The notes under the pieces are model-generated. The model saw only the letters and a list, made by a program, of their open reading frames with translations, was not told where the DNA came from and did not search any database. Both the position numbers and the translations under genes were made by a program. Shown here in pieces: positions 16,241-23,166 of a stretch of DNA of 29,523 nt (position 1 is the stretch's first letter; every line of letters begins with the position of its first letter). Source of the stretch: JAJYLM01 sp964547905 (GTDB taxonomy: Bacteria > JAMCPX01); assembly GCA_964547905.1 (NCBI GenBank), contig CAZJPN010000049.1:1-29523 (forward strand), written 5' to 3'.

Positions 16241-17376
16241 CACAGCTCTCTTGAAACAACAAACTTCTGTACTTCAATGGTTCCCTGCGCCGCAATCCAT
16301 GAAAATGCATCCCTTAGATATCTTTCAACCGGATAATCCGGAGATGCGCCGTAGGCCCCGAGTATCCTGCTTGCAAGTTCAACCGCATGGACAAGCGTTT
16401 CAGCGGCGTAGAACTTCGCCATGGATGTTTCTTTTTTGTGTCTCATGCCCTTATCGTGCATCAGGGCAACGCGGTAGGTAAGCAGTCTCGATGCGTCTAT
16501 CCTTGCCGCGAGTTCCGAGAGTGGGAATGATATTGCCTGATTTTCTATGATAGGTTTGCCGGCAACTATCCTCTGTTTTGCGAATTTCACGGCCGTATCA
16601 AATGCAGCGGCTGCAAGGCCGGTAAAGCCCGCAGCAAGGCTTATCCTTGTCGTATTCAGGATCTCGAGTGCGAGCTTTAACCCTTCGTCTTCTTTGCCGA
16701 GCAGGTTCTGCCCGGGAACAAAGAGGTTGTCAAGCCGTACGTTGAATGCCCTGTGCCCTCTCAGTCCCATGGTCTGTGCATGGCTCTCGAAAACAAGTCC
16801 TTCCGGCTTGCCCTCGAGGATAAAACCGCTGATGCCCTTTCCGCCCTTTTCAGGTGATGTTTTTGCAAAAAGGATGTAAAATTCCGATATGTCGGCAAAC
16901 GTGACAAGCCTCTTTTTCCCGTTCAGAAGATAACCGTCTTTTGTTTTTGTTGCCGAGGATTTCATGCCTGCGGGATCGGAGCCCGGTCCTTCATCTGTGA
17001 GCGCATAACATCCGACCATACCGTTTGCAAGTCTTGTAAGGTAATTTTTCTTTTGCTGTTCAGTGCCCCCAAAAAGCAGGCCGTGTGCAAACAGCTGTGC
17101 GATCTCTACCAGCGGTATCAGGGCAGGACATGCATAGCCGACCTCTTCTGCTACAATACAGACATCAAGCGTGCTGAGCCCCATGCCGTTGTAATCTTTT
17201 GGTATTGACATGGCGGTGAGGCGCAGGGGGGGAGCAAGGAGGTTTTTTATGAGTGTTTCGGGCACTACATCGTCGCGGTCTATTCTTTCGGCAAGGGGTG
17301 TTACCTCTTGTGCCATGTAAGCCCTTGCCTGCTCGCGGAGCTTTATCTGTGATTCGTTTAAAAACACGTCTGCCAT
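16240..17376 (-). CDS. Acyl-CoA dehydrogenase family protein with Gln at the catalytic Glu position
   Basis: 378 residues from the ATG at 17376, which has GGGAGG just before it; earlier in-frame starts lack this. The FAD/substrate segments are normal (CYALTDEGPGSDPAGM at 123-138, RLVTFADISEFYILFAK, QRIVAGKPI). In medium-chain enzymes the base is the Glu of YEGT near the C-terminus; here the segment reads AAQGTIEVQ, giving Gln364. The other known base position, the Glu of LDxER in isovaleryl/long-chain types, reads LNTTR (Thr243). So neither usual base is present. It is the first gene of the operon; it may use another base, act on an unusual substrate or be non-dehydrogenating. Confidence 0.87.
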   Translation of the reverse strand: MADVFLNESQIKLREQARAYMAQEVTPLAERIDRDDVVPETLIKNLLAPPLRLTAMSIPKDYNGMGLSTLDVCIVAEEVGYACPALIPLVEIAQLFAHGLLFGGTEQQKKNYLTRLANGMVGCYALTDEGPGSDPAGMKSSATKTKDGYLLNGKKRLVTFADISEFYILFAKTSPEKGGKGISGFILEGKPEGLVFESHAQTMGLRGHRAFNVRLDNLFVPGQNLLGKEDEGLKLALEILNTTRISLAAGFTGLAAAAFDTAVKFAKQRIVAGKPIIENQAISFPLSELAARIDASRLLTYRVALMHDKGMRHKKETSMAKFYAAETLVHAVELASRILGAYGASPDYPVERYLRDAFSWIAAQGTIEVQKFVVSREL

Positions 17377-17536
17377 AATACCCTCCCTGTACACATAGGG
17401 CCAATTCATGAATTGCCCCTGCTAAAGCAAACTCTTGATTATTTTATCAATATCAGAACAAATCTGGTTGTGCAAACAAATTTATTCCCGCGTTTAAGTC
17501 ATTGACAATCATACTCTTCCTTCATATTTTTAACTC

Positions 17537-18364
17537 GTGAAGCCAAAAGACCTGACATCGGTCCGAATAAAAAAGTTTCGGACAATTATCTCACGGCACT
17601 ATGAAAAGCATGGACGGGATCTGCCGTGGCGGAGGACAAAAAACCCTTACCATATCCTTGTTTCGGAGGTGATGCTCCAGCAGACGCAGGTAGAGAGGGT
17701 CGTCACGAAATATGCGGAGTTTATCGCAGCGTTTCCGGATTTTCCATCGCTCGGGAAAGCTTCCCTCAAAGACATACTCCGTGTATGGCAGGGCATGGGA
17801 TATAACCGCCGTGCCATTGCTCTGAAAGCGGCTGCAACAAGGGTGGTACAGAATTTCAACGGCATGCTTCCTGATTCTGCGGATACACTTGCAGAGTTTT
17901 CTGGCATCGGCAGGGTGACTGCTTCTGCGATTTGTGCTTTTGCGTTCAACCGGCCGGCTGTTTTCATAGAAACAAATATCCGGAGGGTTTTCATCTATTT
18001 CTTTTTCAAGGACAACTACCGTGTCAAAGATACAGACATTTTCCCGCTTGTTGGAAAAACACTGAATAGGCGTAATCCCAGAGAGTGGTATTATGCGCTT
18101 ATGGATTATGGCGTTATGTTAAAACAGCGGTTCCCGGAGCTCAATCAGAGGAGTGCCCATTATCAAAAGCAGAGTCCTTTTCAAGGATCGAACAGGCAGC
18201 TGAGAGGGAAAATATTAAGAGCCCTTATCGAAGGTTCGGCAACTTCAGCCGCGATTTCACGAATGTTCACGCTTGACCCTGAACAGAGCCGAAAAATTCT
18301 CATGCAACTCGGCGAAGATGGATTTCTTATCAAGAAAGGAGCACTTTATTCCGTAGTGCGGTAG
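17537..18364 (+). CDS. mutY: MutY-like adenine glycosylase (HhH-GPD) without an iron-sulfur cluster
   Basis: 275 residues from a GTG start; no ribosome binding site is visible. Residues 25-55 (RDLPWRRTKNPYHILVSEVMLQQTQV) contain the MutY-type catalytic Glu44, and the helix-hairpin-helix is at about 118-133 (FSGIGRVTASAI). The position of the catalytic Asp is Glu145 (FIETNIRRVF). Past residue 190, where MutY has four cluster cysteines, the text is RFPELNQRSAHYQKQSPF with no Cys at all; Cys133 is the only cysteine in the protein. Instead of the NUDIX-like 8-oxoG domain there is a short tail resembling a winged helix (about 222-275). It probably removes A opposite 8-oxoG, but reduced lesion recognition is likely. 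Confidence 0.8.
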   Translation: MKPKDLTSVRIKKFRTIISRHYEKHGRDLPWRRTKNPYHILVSEVMLQQTQVERVVTKYAEFIAAFPDFPSLGKASLKDILRVWQGMGYNRRAIALKAAATRVVQNFNGMLPDSADTLAEFSGIGRVTASAICAFAFNRPAVFIETNIRRVFIYFFFKDNYRVKDTDIFPLVGKTLNRRNPREWYYALMDYGVMLKQRFPELNQRSAHYQKQSPFQGSNRQLRGKILRALIEGSATSAAISRMFTLDPEQSRKILMQLGEDGFLIKKGALYSVVR

Positions 18365-18441
18365 GAGGGGTAACTCATGGATTGCCCTTTCTGTTTTTTT
18401 TGAGTATGCTGATAGTAACCATTGAATAAAAACGAGAAATA

Positions 18442-19575
18442 ATGTTTGCGGATAAAGAAGAATATATAAAATTGAGAGATGAAGTGCGGAAGTTCAATCT
18501 CAAAGAATTTGCGTCTTTGGCATCCGAGTGCGATGAAAAAGAGACCTTTCCTTTTGACGTACTCAAGCATGCGGCGGATCTTGGCTATGTAGGACCGCAC
18601 CTTCCGGAGCAGTACGGTGGCATGGGCGATTACTATGCCAAGGCTGTTGTGTATGAGGAGAACTGCAGGGTGTCGTTCGGATATAATCTTTCGTTGAACG
18701 CTTCCGACCTGCTGTTTGCAAACAATATTTTCAGACACGGCAATGATGAACAGAAACAAAAATATCTTCCTCCTATTATAAAAGGCGAGAAGATCGGTTG
18801 CTGGGCATTGACGGAACCTGATGCTGGCTCTGATGCGCTATCAATAAAAACAACATGGAAGAAAGACAACGGCCATTACATCATCAACGGCGGGAAGACA
18901 TTTATAACCAATGCACCCATAGCGGATTTTTTTATCGTGATAGCGAGGAAACCAGGCTCAACAAAAGCAGAGGGTGGTTGTGCGTTTATACTTGAGAAAG
19001 GGATGGAAGGCTTATCAACGGGCAAGCCATTCAAAAAGCTCGGAGGCAGATGTTCGCCAACCGGGGAGATTATACTGGAAGATGTAAGGGTTTCAAAGGA
19101 TCACCTACTCGGCAAAGAAGGCAATGGATTTAAGGATATGTTTGCATCCCTTGATGTTGAGCGGGCGTATACGCCGCTTTCAAGTATAGGTATTGCACAG
19201 GCATGTCTTGATGAAGCGGTCTTATATGCGAAGCAGAGAAAACAATTTGGCCAGTATATATCGGAATTTCAGCTTATACAGGAAAAGCTTGCAGTCATGT
19301 CTGCAGAACTTGAGATGTCCCGTCATTATGTTTATAACCTGATCGAACTCATGGTTCAGGGTAGAAGGATCACAAAGGAGGCTTCCATTGCAAAGCTGTT
19401 TGCTTCGGATATGGTAAACAGGGCTGCGCGCGAGGCAATCCAGATCATGGGCGGTTACGGCTACATGCGGGAGTATAAGGTTGAAAGATATTTCAGGGAT
19501 GCCAAGCTGCTTGAGATCGGCGCAGGTACATCCGAGATCCAGAAATTCATTATAGCACGGGAACTGCTGAAGTAG
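18442..19575 (+). CDS. Acyl-CoA dehydrogenase, isovaleryl/long-chain-like
   Basis: 377 residues. The FAD and substrate motifs are WALTEPDAGSDALS (121-134), FITNAPIADFF and KQRKQFGQYI. The C-terminal segment is IGAGTSEIQKF, as in isovaleryl-CoA dehydrogenase, where the base is not at this place; Glu240 in LDVERAYTP is the expected base. This enzyme therefore looks catalytically complete, unlike its neighbour on the other strand. It oxidises an acyl-CoA to the 2-enoyl-CoA and passes electrons to ETF; no etf genes are in the window. The ATG at 18442 follows GAGAAATA. It lies 77 bases after mutY and could be co-transcribed with it. Confidence 0.92.
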   Translation: MFADKEEYIKLRDEVRKFNLKEFASLASECDEKETFPFDVLKHAADLGYVGPHLPEQYGGMGDYYAKAVVYEENCRVSFGYNLSLNASDLLFANNIFRHGNDEQKQKYLPPIIKGEKIGCWALTEPDAGSDALSIKTTWKKDNGHYIINGGKTFITNAPIADFFIVIARKPGSTKAEGGCAFILEKGMEGLSTGKPFKKLGGRCSPTGEIILEDVRVSKDHLLGKEGNGFKDMFASLDVERAYTPLSSIGIAQACLDEAVLYAKQRKQFGQYISEFQLIQEKLAVMSAELEMSRHYVYNLIELMVQGRRITKEASIAKLFASDMVNRAAREAIQIMGGYGYMREYKVERYFRDAKLLEIGAGTSEIQKFIIARELLK

Positions 19576-19671
19576 CAAAGCAATAAGGATATGCCGGACT
19601 TATCCGACCTTGTTTTAATGGAACACTGTCTGAGAGTGCGGTAGCCGATAGGATTGGGGTTGATCCGGCAC

Positions 19672-19703
19672 GTTTCAATCCACGCGCCCGCATGGGGCGC
19701 GAC
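19672..19703 (-). CRISPR. Orphan type I-C-like CRISPR repeat, copy 1
   Basis: A 32-base unit that on the minus strand has the hallmarks of type I-C repeats: it starts GTCGCGCCCC, has an internal GC stem (CGCGCCC/GGGCGCG) and ends GTGGATTGAAAC. There is no second unit at spacer distance (about 34 bases) and no cas gene nearby, so it is a solitary remnant. The next copy is 668 bases away. Confidence 0.65.
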
Positions 19704-19725
19704 AACATATAGCAGCTTTTTATCC

Positions 19726-19755
19726 GTTTCAATTCCATACTGGTGCGAATGAAAG
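19726..19755 (+). repeat. Possible second-type CRISPR repeat (type III/I-B-like), single copy
   Basis: A 30-base unit beginning GTTTCAATTCC, continuing ATACTGGTGCG and ending AATGAAAG, the pattern of repeats common in type III and I-B arrays. It stands 22 bases from the I-C-like copy, which is too short for a normal spacer. It could be a chance or recombined fragment. Confidence 0.4.
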
Positions 19756-19756
19756 C

Positions 19757-19800
19757 AAGTCTCGGTTCCAGCATCATAACTATACCAGCTATTCTTCTAT
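19757..19800 (-). pseudogene. DUF2283 gene fragment
   Basis: On the minus strand this encodes NSWYSYDAG, matching NIWYSYDAE in the larger DUF2283 remnant at 20378-20608. The DNA of the two shares about three quarters of its bases over some 30 positions (CAGCATCATA and TACCA blocks). The frame upstream has a TAG, and the rest of the gene is missing, replaced by the repeat units. Confidence 0.5.
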
Positions 19801-19804
19801 TGGT

Positions 19805-20059
19805 TTAACGGTAAACATCTTTCCGATGAGCAATTGAAAATATCTCTACTTTTTTATGAGCTTCTTCAATAAGATACAATATGCGGTAATTCCCCACTCG
19901 TATCTTATAGCCTTCACGTCCATAAAGTTTCTTAACACCATTGGGGAAGGGGTTAACTTTTAATGAAAGAAGTGCAGTTACAATTCTATCATGAATGTTC
20001 TTCGGCAACAACTCCAGCTCTCTTTCTGCCGACCTTTTTAAATTAACAATGAAAGCCAT
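19805..20059 (-). CDS. RelE/ParE-family toxin
   Basis: 84 residues with the RelE fold pattern: VNLKRSAERELELLPKNIHDRI helices, then KLYGREGYKIRVGNYRILYLIE strands and the C-terminal EIFSIAHRKDVYR, which carries the basic and His/Tyr residues associated with ribosome-dependent mRNA cleavage. The start overlaps the stop of the antitoxin by one base (TAATG), the usual antitoxin-first arrangement. It appears intact although it sits among decayed sequences. Confidence 0.9.
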   Translation of the reverse strand: MAFIVNLKRSAERELELLPKNIHDRIVTALLSLKVNPFPNGVKKLYGREGYKIRVGNYRILYLIEEAHKKVEIFSIAHRKDVYR

Positions 20060-20262
20060 TACCTTTTTCTTTTTTCTAAAAGGTATTCAGCTAAGCTCCG
20101 TGAAGGTTCTTTTTTACGCTGTTCAATAAGAACAATGTCTACTAAATCTTCCCGGAATTCTTTATCATTGAGTAGCTTTTCAACCACTGCTTCCTTCTGT
20201 TTCTTGGGTAAAGCCCGAAATGCTGTCAAAAACACATTGGAAGTTGCTTCTACAACAGTCAT
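20059..20262 (-). CDS. Antitoxin of the RelE-type pair
   Basis: 67 residues from the ATG at 20262, chosen because AAAGGAGGTG stands eight bases before it; the open frame extends to 20316 without such a site. The N-terminal part is a short helical stretch (TSNVFLTAFRALPKKQKEAVVEKLLND) and the C-terminal end is charged and probably wraps the toxin (RKKEPSRSLAEYLLEKRKR). No clear DNA-binding motif is visible. It is coupled to the toxin by a one-base overlap. Confidence 0.82.
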   Translation of the reverse strand: MTVVEATSNVFLTAFRALPKKQKEAVVEKLLNDKEFREDLVDIVLIEQRKKEPSRSLAEYLLEKRKR

Positions 20263-20270
20263 ATTTTTTT

Positions 20271-20296
20271 CACCTCCTTTATATTTTATTATACCA
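20271..20296 (-). promoter_or_regulatory. Extended -10 promoter and strong ribosome binding site of the toxin-antitoxin operon
   Basis: On the minus strand TGGTATAAT (20296-20288) is a consensus extended -10 with no clear -35. Transcription would start near 20281, immediately before the AAAGGAGGTG at 20280-20271, giving a leader of about 20 bases. Confidence 0.55.
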
Positions 20297-20339
20297 TATC
20301 TTAAAACTATGTGCATCTATTAAAAAAAGAAAAGGACCT

Positions 20340-20371
20340 TTTTCAATCCACGCGCCCGCATGGGGCGCGCT
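20340..20371 (-). CRISPR. Orphan type I-C-like CRISPR repeat, copy 2
   Basis: 29 consecutive bases (20341-20369) are identical to copy 1, in the same orientation; the first base and the last two differ. It begins six bases after the stop codon of the DUF2283 remnant and lies upstream of the toxin-antitoxin promoter. No spacer-sized neighbour or cas gene is present. Confidence 0.65.
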
Positions 20372-20377
20372 TGCATT

Positions 20378-20608
20378 TTATGCGGCTTTTTGGCCCCTTT
20401 TGCTTGCATTCAATATTGTAATGCCTATTATCTCGCCCTTTTCATAGCGTATATTACATCGTCATCGGTCGTCTGCATGGCTGGGTTTCTTAAAGTTCAG
20501 GTAGAGGACGTCGGCCTCAGCATCATAGCTGTACCAAATGTTCTTATAAGGTATCTGCATAAGGTTTGGAACTATACTCAAAAGCTTGCTTATTTCTAAT
20601 GTGGCCAT
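20378..20608 (-). pseudogene. Broken DUF2283 gene
   Basis: An ATG at 20608 with GGAGGG upstream opens a frame MATLEISKLLSIVPNL..NIWYSYDAEADVLYLNFKKPSHADD that hits TGA at 20462-20464 after 48 residues. The same frame resumes as RYEKGEIIGITILNASKR and stops at 20378-20380, which is the normal end of a DUF2283 protein. Between them the out-of-frame words DDDVIY are still readable, so about eleven bases and then one base seem to have been lost. DUF2283 proteins are small and often sit beside toxin-like genes. It was functional recently. Confidence 0.7.
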
Positions 20609-20708
20609 AGTTTGACCCTCCTTTCAAACTGCTTTTCTTCTATGCTTTTAGCTGTTTTATTATTTTATCTTTTGTGAGATTTTTTGTTCTCATTTTTATA
20701 TTCCCAGT

Positions 20709-21857
20709 TTAGGTTTTCGCATCAATCGTCTTTATCAACTCTGAGGTGAACTCGTACGCAAGGTTAACGGCCGCGGGCTGAACGTTCTCGAAAATATCGG
20801 TTTCCCAGTGCCAGTTGGGCAATATGCCCTCGTTGTCGAACGCCATGATGCTCATCGCCTTATATCCCCTTGCCAGCGGCACAAGCGCATCCGTGGACAT
20901 GGTTGTAAACACCCTTGGTTTGACGGTATCAAACCCTTTGCTCCGGAGCTGGTCTGCAATTGCGACCATGCCGTGGTCGGCAGCATACTTTTTTATCATC
21001 CCCTCTTCAACGATGTAGGCGACCTGCCCTGTACCGCAGTTGTCTATATTGATGATAAGCGCATCATTTAAAAGCTGCTGGTGCTGCTTTACAAATGCTG
21101 CCATACCCACCATGCCGACCTCTTCTGCCCCGGTTGCCGCAAGGTAAAGCTCGGTATTTGCAAGCGGCTCTTGTTTGAATCTTTTCGCCATACCGAGAAG
21201 CACGCCGACACCGGATGCATTATCGTTCGCACCGTGCGTATAATCACCTTTTAATTCTCTGTGTACCAGGAGACCGATTGTTACAAGCGGATCAATAGCT
21301 AAAATCGCAACAAGTACCTTGAGCCATACAACGTGGGTGATCCAGTACATGGCCGTAAGAATGAACATCGAAAAAATGGATATGACGAGACCTATAAATG
21401 TATTCCTGAAGCCCTTTACAAAGCTGGGCGAGAACATAATGCCGGAACGTGAGGAATCATAATGGGCAGTTACTATTATCCTGTTTTTGGCTTGCTTTCC
21501 GGCAGGTATATACCCTATTACATTGTTCGATGTTCTTTTTGGCAGCAAAGATGCGACCAGGGCAAACGATGTGTTCTCCAGAAAGAATGTCACCGCCCCG
21601 ATACCGGTCAGGACAATAGAAATAATTGGATGGTGCAATAAGAGAAAGATCGCTCCGATAACACTGGTAAGATAGATCACTATGTACGGGTAAGAAAAAG
21701 ATGTTATTGTTTTGAACTGCTCCGTGGAATTCTGAATACCCAGGCGGTCAAACGTATCCTTGATATAATCCCGCGCCCTGTATTCTCCCTCTGTAGCTGT
21801 CCCCCGTTTGCCGATTTTTACAGAAAGGTTATAAATATGATCTATTACAGGCATCAT
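20709..21857 (-). CDS. Membrane-embedded M28-family zinc peptidase
   Basis: 382 residues from the ATG at 21857 (a TTG six codons earlier is possible; no ribosome binding site for either). Metal-binding motifs of M28 aminopeptidases are present: TAHYDSSR, GANDNASGVGVLLG, the catalytic/metal pair GAEEVG, NIDNCG and a C-terminal His in NWHWETDIFENV. Unusually, four hydrophobic helices are inserted, two before TAHYDS (about 55-105) and two between it and GANDNASG (about 155-205), so the catalytic domain is tied to the membrane. No signal peptide is seen. It probably trims peptides at the membrane. It lies 67 bases after the endoQ stop and may be a separate unit. Confidence 0.85.
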   Translation of the reverse strand: MMPVIDHIYNLSVKIGKRGTATEGEYRARDYIKDTFDRLGIQNSTEQFKTITSFSYPYIVIYLTSVIGAIFLLLHHPIISIVLTGIGAVTFFLENTSFALVASLLPKRTSNNVIGYIPAGKQAKNRIIVTAHYDSSRSGIMFSPSFVKGFRNTFIGLVISIFSMFILTAMYWITHVVWLKVLVAILAIDPLVTIGLLVHRELKGDYTHGANDNASGVGVLLGMAKRFKQEPLANTELYLAATGAEEVGMVGMAAFVKQHQQLLNDALIINIDNCGTGQVAYIVEEGMIKKYAADHGMVAIADQLRSKGFDTVKPRVFTTMSTDALVPLARGYKAMSIMAFDNEGILPNWHWETDIFENVQPAAVNLAYEFTSELIKTIDAKT

Positions 21858-21924
21858 GTTGTTTGTGTACCACAATCATGAACGATTGTCTATGTGATAA
21901 ACGGACCAGCAAGATGCTAAACAG

Positions 21925-23166
21925 CTAAAATAGCGTTGGCTGTGCACCCTCGAATGCATCCGACGGTATGCTAATCTTGCCGTATTCTCCATCATAGCCG
22001 GGTGCAATGTTTACCTTACCGTTTCTGACTTTCATGATCCCGTTCAAGATATTTTCCGGCAGCATACGTTTTAACTCAGATACAGGCATATCCTGTAAAA
22101 TATCAAGCTCGGATATACCTTTGTCTATAACAACCTCTGTATATAACTTATTTACCTTGGCTGTAGTAACGCCTACTGCCAGTACCCCTGCCATGATTTC
22201 TTTGAGAGGTATAAGATGTTTAAACGGTATTGCATTGTCCGGCATAACACCGTCTTTTCTTGTCGCAAGTTTATCAACCCGGTTCAAAACACCTATGGTC
22301 AACGGCTTTCCACAAACCGGGCATACCCCATTATGCTGCCGGGTTTGCTCGGGCGAGAAACTGATCTTGCAGTTGCGGTGTCCGTCAAAATGATACTTTC
22401 CCTCTTCGGGAAAAAACTCGATCGTAGAGAGAAACCGTTTTTTGTTTTTGGTTTTTATAGCTGTAACTATATCATTATAGGACATTGTGCATTCGAATAC
22501 ATTTGCCTCCCTGCCGAGTTTCTCCGGTGAATGGGCATCCGAATTGGAAATGAGCGTGATCCTGTCAAGGGCTGCAAGCCTCCAGTTCATGGGTGGGTCT
22601 GATGAAAGTCCGGTCTCGATGGCATAAATATGCTTTGCCTGATCTTCGAAGCATTCTTCAATGGAATCAAAGCCTGAGTTTGAGCCGAACACGGAATACC
22701 ACGGTGTCCATGCGTGTGCCGGTATAATCATACAAGATGGAGAGGCATCCAAGACAAGCTTGACAAGGTCTTTTGCATTAAATCCGAATATGGGTCTTCC
22801 GTCATAATCAAGCCTGCCGAACCTTGAAAGAGCCCTATTGATCGTATCAACTGCTTCAACCGAGGACGCAGTGAGTATGTTATGGATACGTCTTGTTTTG
22901 CCCTTGTACGAGTAGATATTGCTTACCTCCGTAGTCAGCATGAAGTGAACGTCTTTTTTTGAACCCTTTAATACAAAAACCCCGCCATTCGCGGGAACAA
23001 GTTTTTTCTTCAGTTCTTTCAGGTATGTTGGATGGGTAAAGTCCCCTGTGCCTACAAGATTTATACCTTTCCGGTGCGCCCACAGGGCAATGTTGTCAAC
23101 ATCCATCTCCTTACTTGTTGCCCTGCTGTATCTGGAATGGACATGCAGATCCGCAATAATTTTCAT
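21925..23166 (-). CDS. Endonuclease Q family PHP-domain DNA repair nuclease
   Basis: 413 residues from the ATG at 23166, with AAAGG just before it. The PHP-type metal residues are HVH (8-10), Asp42 (GTGDFTH), His151, Glu184 and DAH (210-212). A zinc finger follows (Cys266, Cys282, Cys285: NCKIS...CPVCGKPLTIGV), then a helical domain. This is the layout of EndoQ, which cuts 5' of deaminated bases (uracil, hypoxanthine) and abasic sites. The last five residues are QPTLF, which fits the bacterial beta-clamp-binding pattern QxxLF; clamp recruitment is my inference. The ATG overlaps the stop of the radical SAM gene by four bases. Confidence 0.83.
   Translation of the reverse strand: MKIIADLHVHSRYSRATSKEMDVDNIALWAHRKGINLVGTGDFTHPTYLKELKKKLVPANGGVFVLKGSKKDVHFMLTTEVSNIYSYKGKTRRIHNILTASSVEAVDTINRALSRFGRLDYDGRPIFGFNAKDLVKLVLDASPSCMIIPAHAWTPWYSVFGSNSGFDSIEECFEDQAKHIYAIETGLSSDPPMNWRLAALDRITLISNSDAHSPEKLGREANVFECTMSYNDIVTAIKTKNKKRFLSTIEFFPEEGKYHFDGHRNCKISFSPEQTRQHNGVCPVCGKPLTIGVLNRVDKLATRKDGVMPDNAIPFKHLIPLKEIMAGVLAVGVTTAKVNKLYTEVVIDKGISELDILQDMPVSELKRMLPENILNGIMKVRNGKVNIAPGYDGEYGKISIPSDAFEGAQPTLF

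Noticed and set aside
16241..16336. Plus-strand frames around the thiolase/dehydrogenase junction
   Set aside because: Short antisense frames inside two overlapping, well-supported genes.
19590..19670. TGCCGGA/TCCGGCA pair enclosing about 70 bases, considered as a structured RNA
   Set aside because: Only the seven-base ends pair well; I could not draw a convincing internal structure or assign a known RNA family.
19550..19777. Minus-strand frame of 75 codons running from the end of the acyl-CoA dehydrogenase through the repeat units
   Set aside because: Its reading passes through the CRISPR-like repeats and the end of a real gene; no start signal, no motif.
19672..20371. Considered calling the whole region a CRISPR array
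   Set aside because: The units are 668 bases apart, no regular spacers exist, and an intact toxin-antitoxin operon lies between them.
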